Positions 7,029 to 8,441 of a stretch of DNA of 8,441 nucleotides are shown piece after piece. The stretch comes from Candidatus Iainarchaeum sp. (GTDB taxonomy: Archaea; Iainarchaeota; Iainarchaeia; Iainarchaeales; JAGHAR01), in the NCBI GenBank assembly GCA_021161405.1, contig JAGHAR010000112.1, positions 1-8,441 of the forward strand, read 5' to 3'. The number at the start of each line of letters is the position of its first letter. The stretch's first letter is position 1. The position numbers and the translations under genes are program-made. A model generated the notes under the pieces. That model made no database searches and was not told the origin of the DNA. It saw nothing but the letters and a program-made list of their open reading frames with translations.

Positions 7029-7050
7029 TTAACTTTTTACAGTTAAAAAG
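7029..7050 (+). other. Small inverted repeats after rtcB (possible weak terminator)
   Basis: Two mutually exclusive AT-rich stems overlap here: TTAACT (7029-7034) with AGTTAA (7041-7046), and CTTTTTA (7033-7039) with TAAAAAG (7044-7050). The T5 run at 7034-7038 may help end the rtcB transcript. The stems are weak and could be chance in such AT-rich DNA. Confidence 0.25.
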
Positions 7051-7056
7051 GAAAGA

Positions 7057-7066
7057 TTTAAAAATA
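7057..7066 (+). promoter_or_regulatory. TATA box with purine-rich BRE for the Tyr-rich gene
   Basis: TTTAAAAATA is preceded by the purine-rich GGAAAGA, resembling the archaeal BRE. Its centre is about 27 nt before the ATG at 7089. There is no Shine-Dalgarno site in the intervening sequence, so the transcript is probably leaderless. This is the best-looking promoter in the window. Confidence 0.6.
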
Positions 7067-7088
7067 AATTAATGCATAATTTTATAGT

Positions 7089-8441
7089 ATGCCTTATAAG
7101 CTAGCTGTAAGAGGTTTGATTGTTGCGTTCATTCTAATTAGCGTAGCACAGCTATTTGCTGGATATCATTGCAATGCAAAGATATTGTTTGCACAGACAG
7201 CCACAGACAATAGTAGCTATTCTCTACAAACATTTGCCAAACCAGACGAATGGGTAAATATAAGAGCAAAGCTGTTCCTCAACAATTACTGCGACTCTGC
7301 ATACGAAGAGGCCAGAGTGTATGCAGAGCTCTACGGAAAAAACAATGGCTATTGGACGAAACTGAAGGAGTTTGTAACAAAATACGTATATCTTTATCCA
7401 AACGATGTTGATTATTCTCCGGACAATTTGATATACAGCGAGGTATTTTACGAGAATTGGAATTCTTATTATTATGGCAGCTACTACACATATTGGCCAA
7501 CCTACTACTATCCGTACTATTACTACTATCCAATATACTATTATGGTTATTATCCATATGGCAGCTACTACGAAAGTTATTATGCAGGATATATTCCGTT
7601 ATACAGCAGAAGGATCCACAATTATATAGAATGGCAACATGCATTCAAGCCAAAAGAGTTTCCAAACGTAAAAGAATTCAAAGTAGTGGTTTATGCATAT
7701 GTGAGAAATTTTAAGACAAATGAAGCAAGTGCTTATGTTGTTTCGTTGGAAAATGAAGAAAACAACAATTTGCAAACAGACGAGCAAAATTATGAAATAC
7801 AGCAAAGCGATGCGATTTATAGCAATACAGAATACCAGCAACTAAATGAAAGCCAAATCTCAAACTGTAATTCAATAAAAATCTCAAGCCCTGAACAGGT
7901 AATTGAAAACAATACTGTAACAAATTTGAAAGTGAATCTCTATAATATATCTGGGAAAACAGCTTATATCAGAAATTTCAGAGCATATAGCTATGCTGAT
8001 TATTTGAGTGTGAAAACCATCTACTATCCGCCAATATTGAAACCTTTCGAAAAAGCTGATGCGGTTATAAAAGTAAGAGCAGAAAGGGACAATAGCAATG
8101 CAGTGCTGTGGATAAGCTTTGATGTAGAAATTGGCCAGAATACTTGTTTTAAAAAGGAAGGAATTATATTGAGAATCTTAAGCAACGATCCCAAAACAGT
8201 AGAGGCAAAAACAAATGACAATAGTTCAGAAAGAATAGAGTTTGCAGAAAATTTTGCTCAGAATTATTTCAAATCGAGAGAGCCAAATTGTAGCGATGTA
8301 GATTTAGAACTAAAAGATGTAGACATAGAGAAAAACCATTCAGCAACTCTAAATGCAATTCTTAGAAATAATTCCCCGGAAAATTTCTACATCGATGCTG
8401 TTTATGTGAGCATTCCAAGAGGGAAAGTAAGTGTAACATAC
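7089..8441 (+). CDS. Secreted Tyr-rich, multidomain surface protein, 3'-truncated by window edge
   Basis: I do not recognise a named family. The frame is open for 451 codons from ATG to the last base, so the C-terminus is missing. Residues 1-24 look like a signal peptide (K4, R8, then LIVAFILISVAQLFA), so the protein is probably exported. Residues 54-85 and about 193-220 read as beta-strands that flank a tyrosine-dominated insert (127-172, 26 Tyr in 46). Two related beta-rich units follow, one from C260 and one from C401, each opening with an NC motif and then alternating strands; they resemble Ig-like or CARDB-type folds, although no family can be assigned. Eight Asn-X-Ser/Thr sequons (N41, N253, N274, N286, N378, N400, N416, N427) would allow archaeal N-glycosylation. 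A surface, adhesive or wall role is an inference. It has its own probable promoter and is not obviously linked to rtcB. Confidence 0.85.
   Translation, partial: MPYKLAVRGLIVAFILISVAQLFAGYHCNAKILFAQTATDNSSYSLQTFAKPDEWVNIRAKLFLNNYCDSAYEEARVYAELYGKNNGYWTKLKEFVTKYVYLYPNDVDYSPDNLIYSEVFYENWNSYYYGSYYTYWPTYYYPYYYYYPIYYYGYYPYGSYYESYYAGYIPLYSRRIHNYIEWQHAFKPKEFPNVKEFKVVVYAYVRNFKTNEASAYVVSLENEENNNLQTDEQNYEIQQSDAIYSNTEYQQLNESQISNCNSIKISSPEQVIENNTVTNLKVNLYNISGKTAYIRNFRAYSYADYLSVKTIYYPPILKPFEKADAVIKVRAERDNSNAVLWISFDVEIGQNTCFKKEGIILRILSNDPKTVEAKTNDNSSERIEFAENFAQNYFKSREPNCSDVDLELKDVDIEKNHSATLNAILRNNSPENFYIDAVYVSIPRGKVSVTY
7467..7604 (+). repeat. Tyrosine-rich low-complexity segment
   Basis: Residues 127-172 of the secreted protein contain 26 Tyr, with Gly, Ser, Pro and Trp between them, in runs of up to five. 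Both TAT and TAC codons are used in irregular order, so the segment is not a simple trinucleotide expansion and looks maintained at the protein level. The +1-type frame over this stretch is Leu-rich and is an artefact. Confidence 0.85.

Noticed and set aside
7457..7714. Leu-rich 85-codon frame resembling a membrane protein
   Set aside because: It is the frame-shifted reading of the TAT/TAC-rich stretch of the secreted protein. The 7089 frame is open for 451 codons with a signal peptide and promoter.
1..8441. RNA genes, CRISPR arrays, insertion sequences
   Set aside because: No tRNA-like cloverleaf, regularly spaced direct repeat, transposase or terminal inverted repeat was seen; almost all the sequence is accounted for by coding regions.

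Overview
The window is a gene-dense piece of an archaeal chromosome, most likely from a small-genome (DPANN-type) lineage. Archaea is well supported. EF-2 carries the archaeal diphthamide-site motif HRGPAQV. EF-1A, ribosomal protein uS10, archease and RtcB all read as archaeal-type proteins. Ribosome-binding sites match the archaeal anti-SD, and most genes have a TATA-like box about 26 nt before the start codon. The DPANN placement is an inference. It rests on compact AT-rich spacing, a TrmA/RlmD-type uracil methyltransferase (reported in Thermococcales and Nanoarchaeota), and two unfamiliar exported proteins of low-complexity or repeat character. No species is claimed.

Layout. 1-3281: a translation cluster on the + strand, with the 3' part of EF-2 (start outside the window), EF-1A and uS10. 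EF-1A and uS10 have Shine-Dalgarno sites, and a T-rich terminator-like tract lies between them. 3313-3903: a short membrane-anchored protein built of about six cysteine repeats, function unknown. 4005-7012: an RNA-processing group with archease (+), a TrmA/RlmD-family m5U methyltransferase (-) and RtcB RNA ligase (+). Archease and the methyltransferase overlap at their stop codons; the methyltransferase and RtcB diverge from a shared AT-rich region. 7089-8441: the first 451 codons of a secreted protein that runs off the window end. It has a striking tyrosine-rich segment and at least two related beta-rich domains.

How they work together: EF-1A, EF-2 and uS10 act at the ribosome. RtcB joins tRNA exon halves after intron removal, archease activates RtcB, and the methyltransferase probably modifies tRNA or rRNA, so the middle block is a tRNA/RNA maturation neighbourhood. 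The two exported proteins have no evident link to it and probably belong to the cell surface. No RNA genes, insertion sequences, CRISPR arrays or attachment sites were seen, and no gap between genes exceeds about 100 nt.
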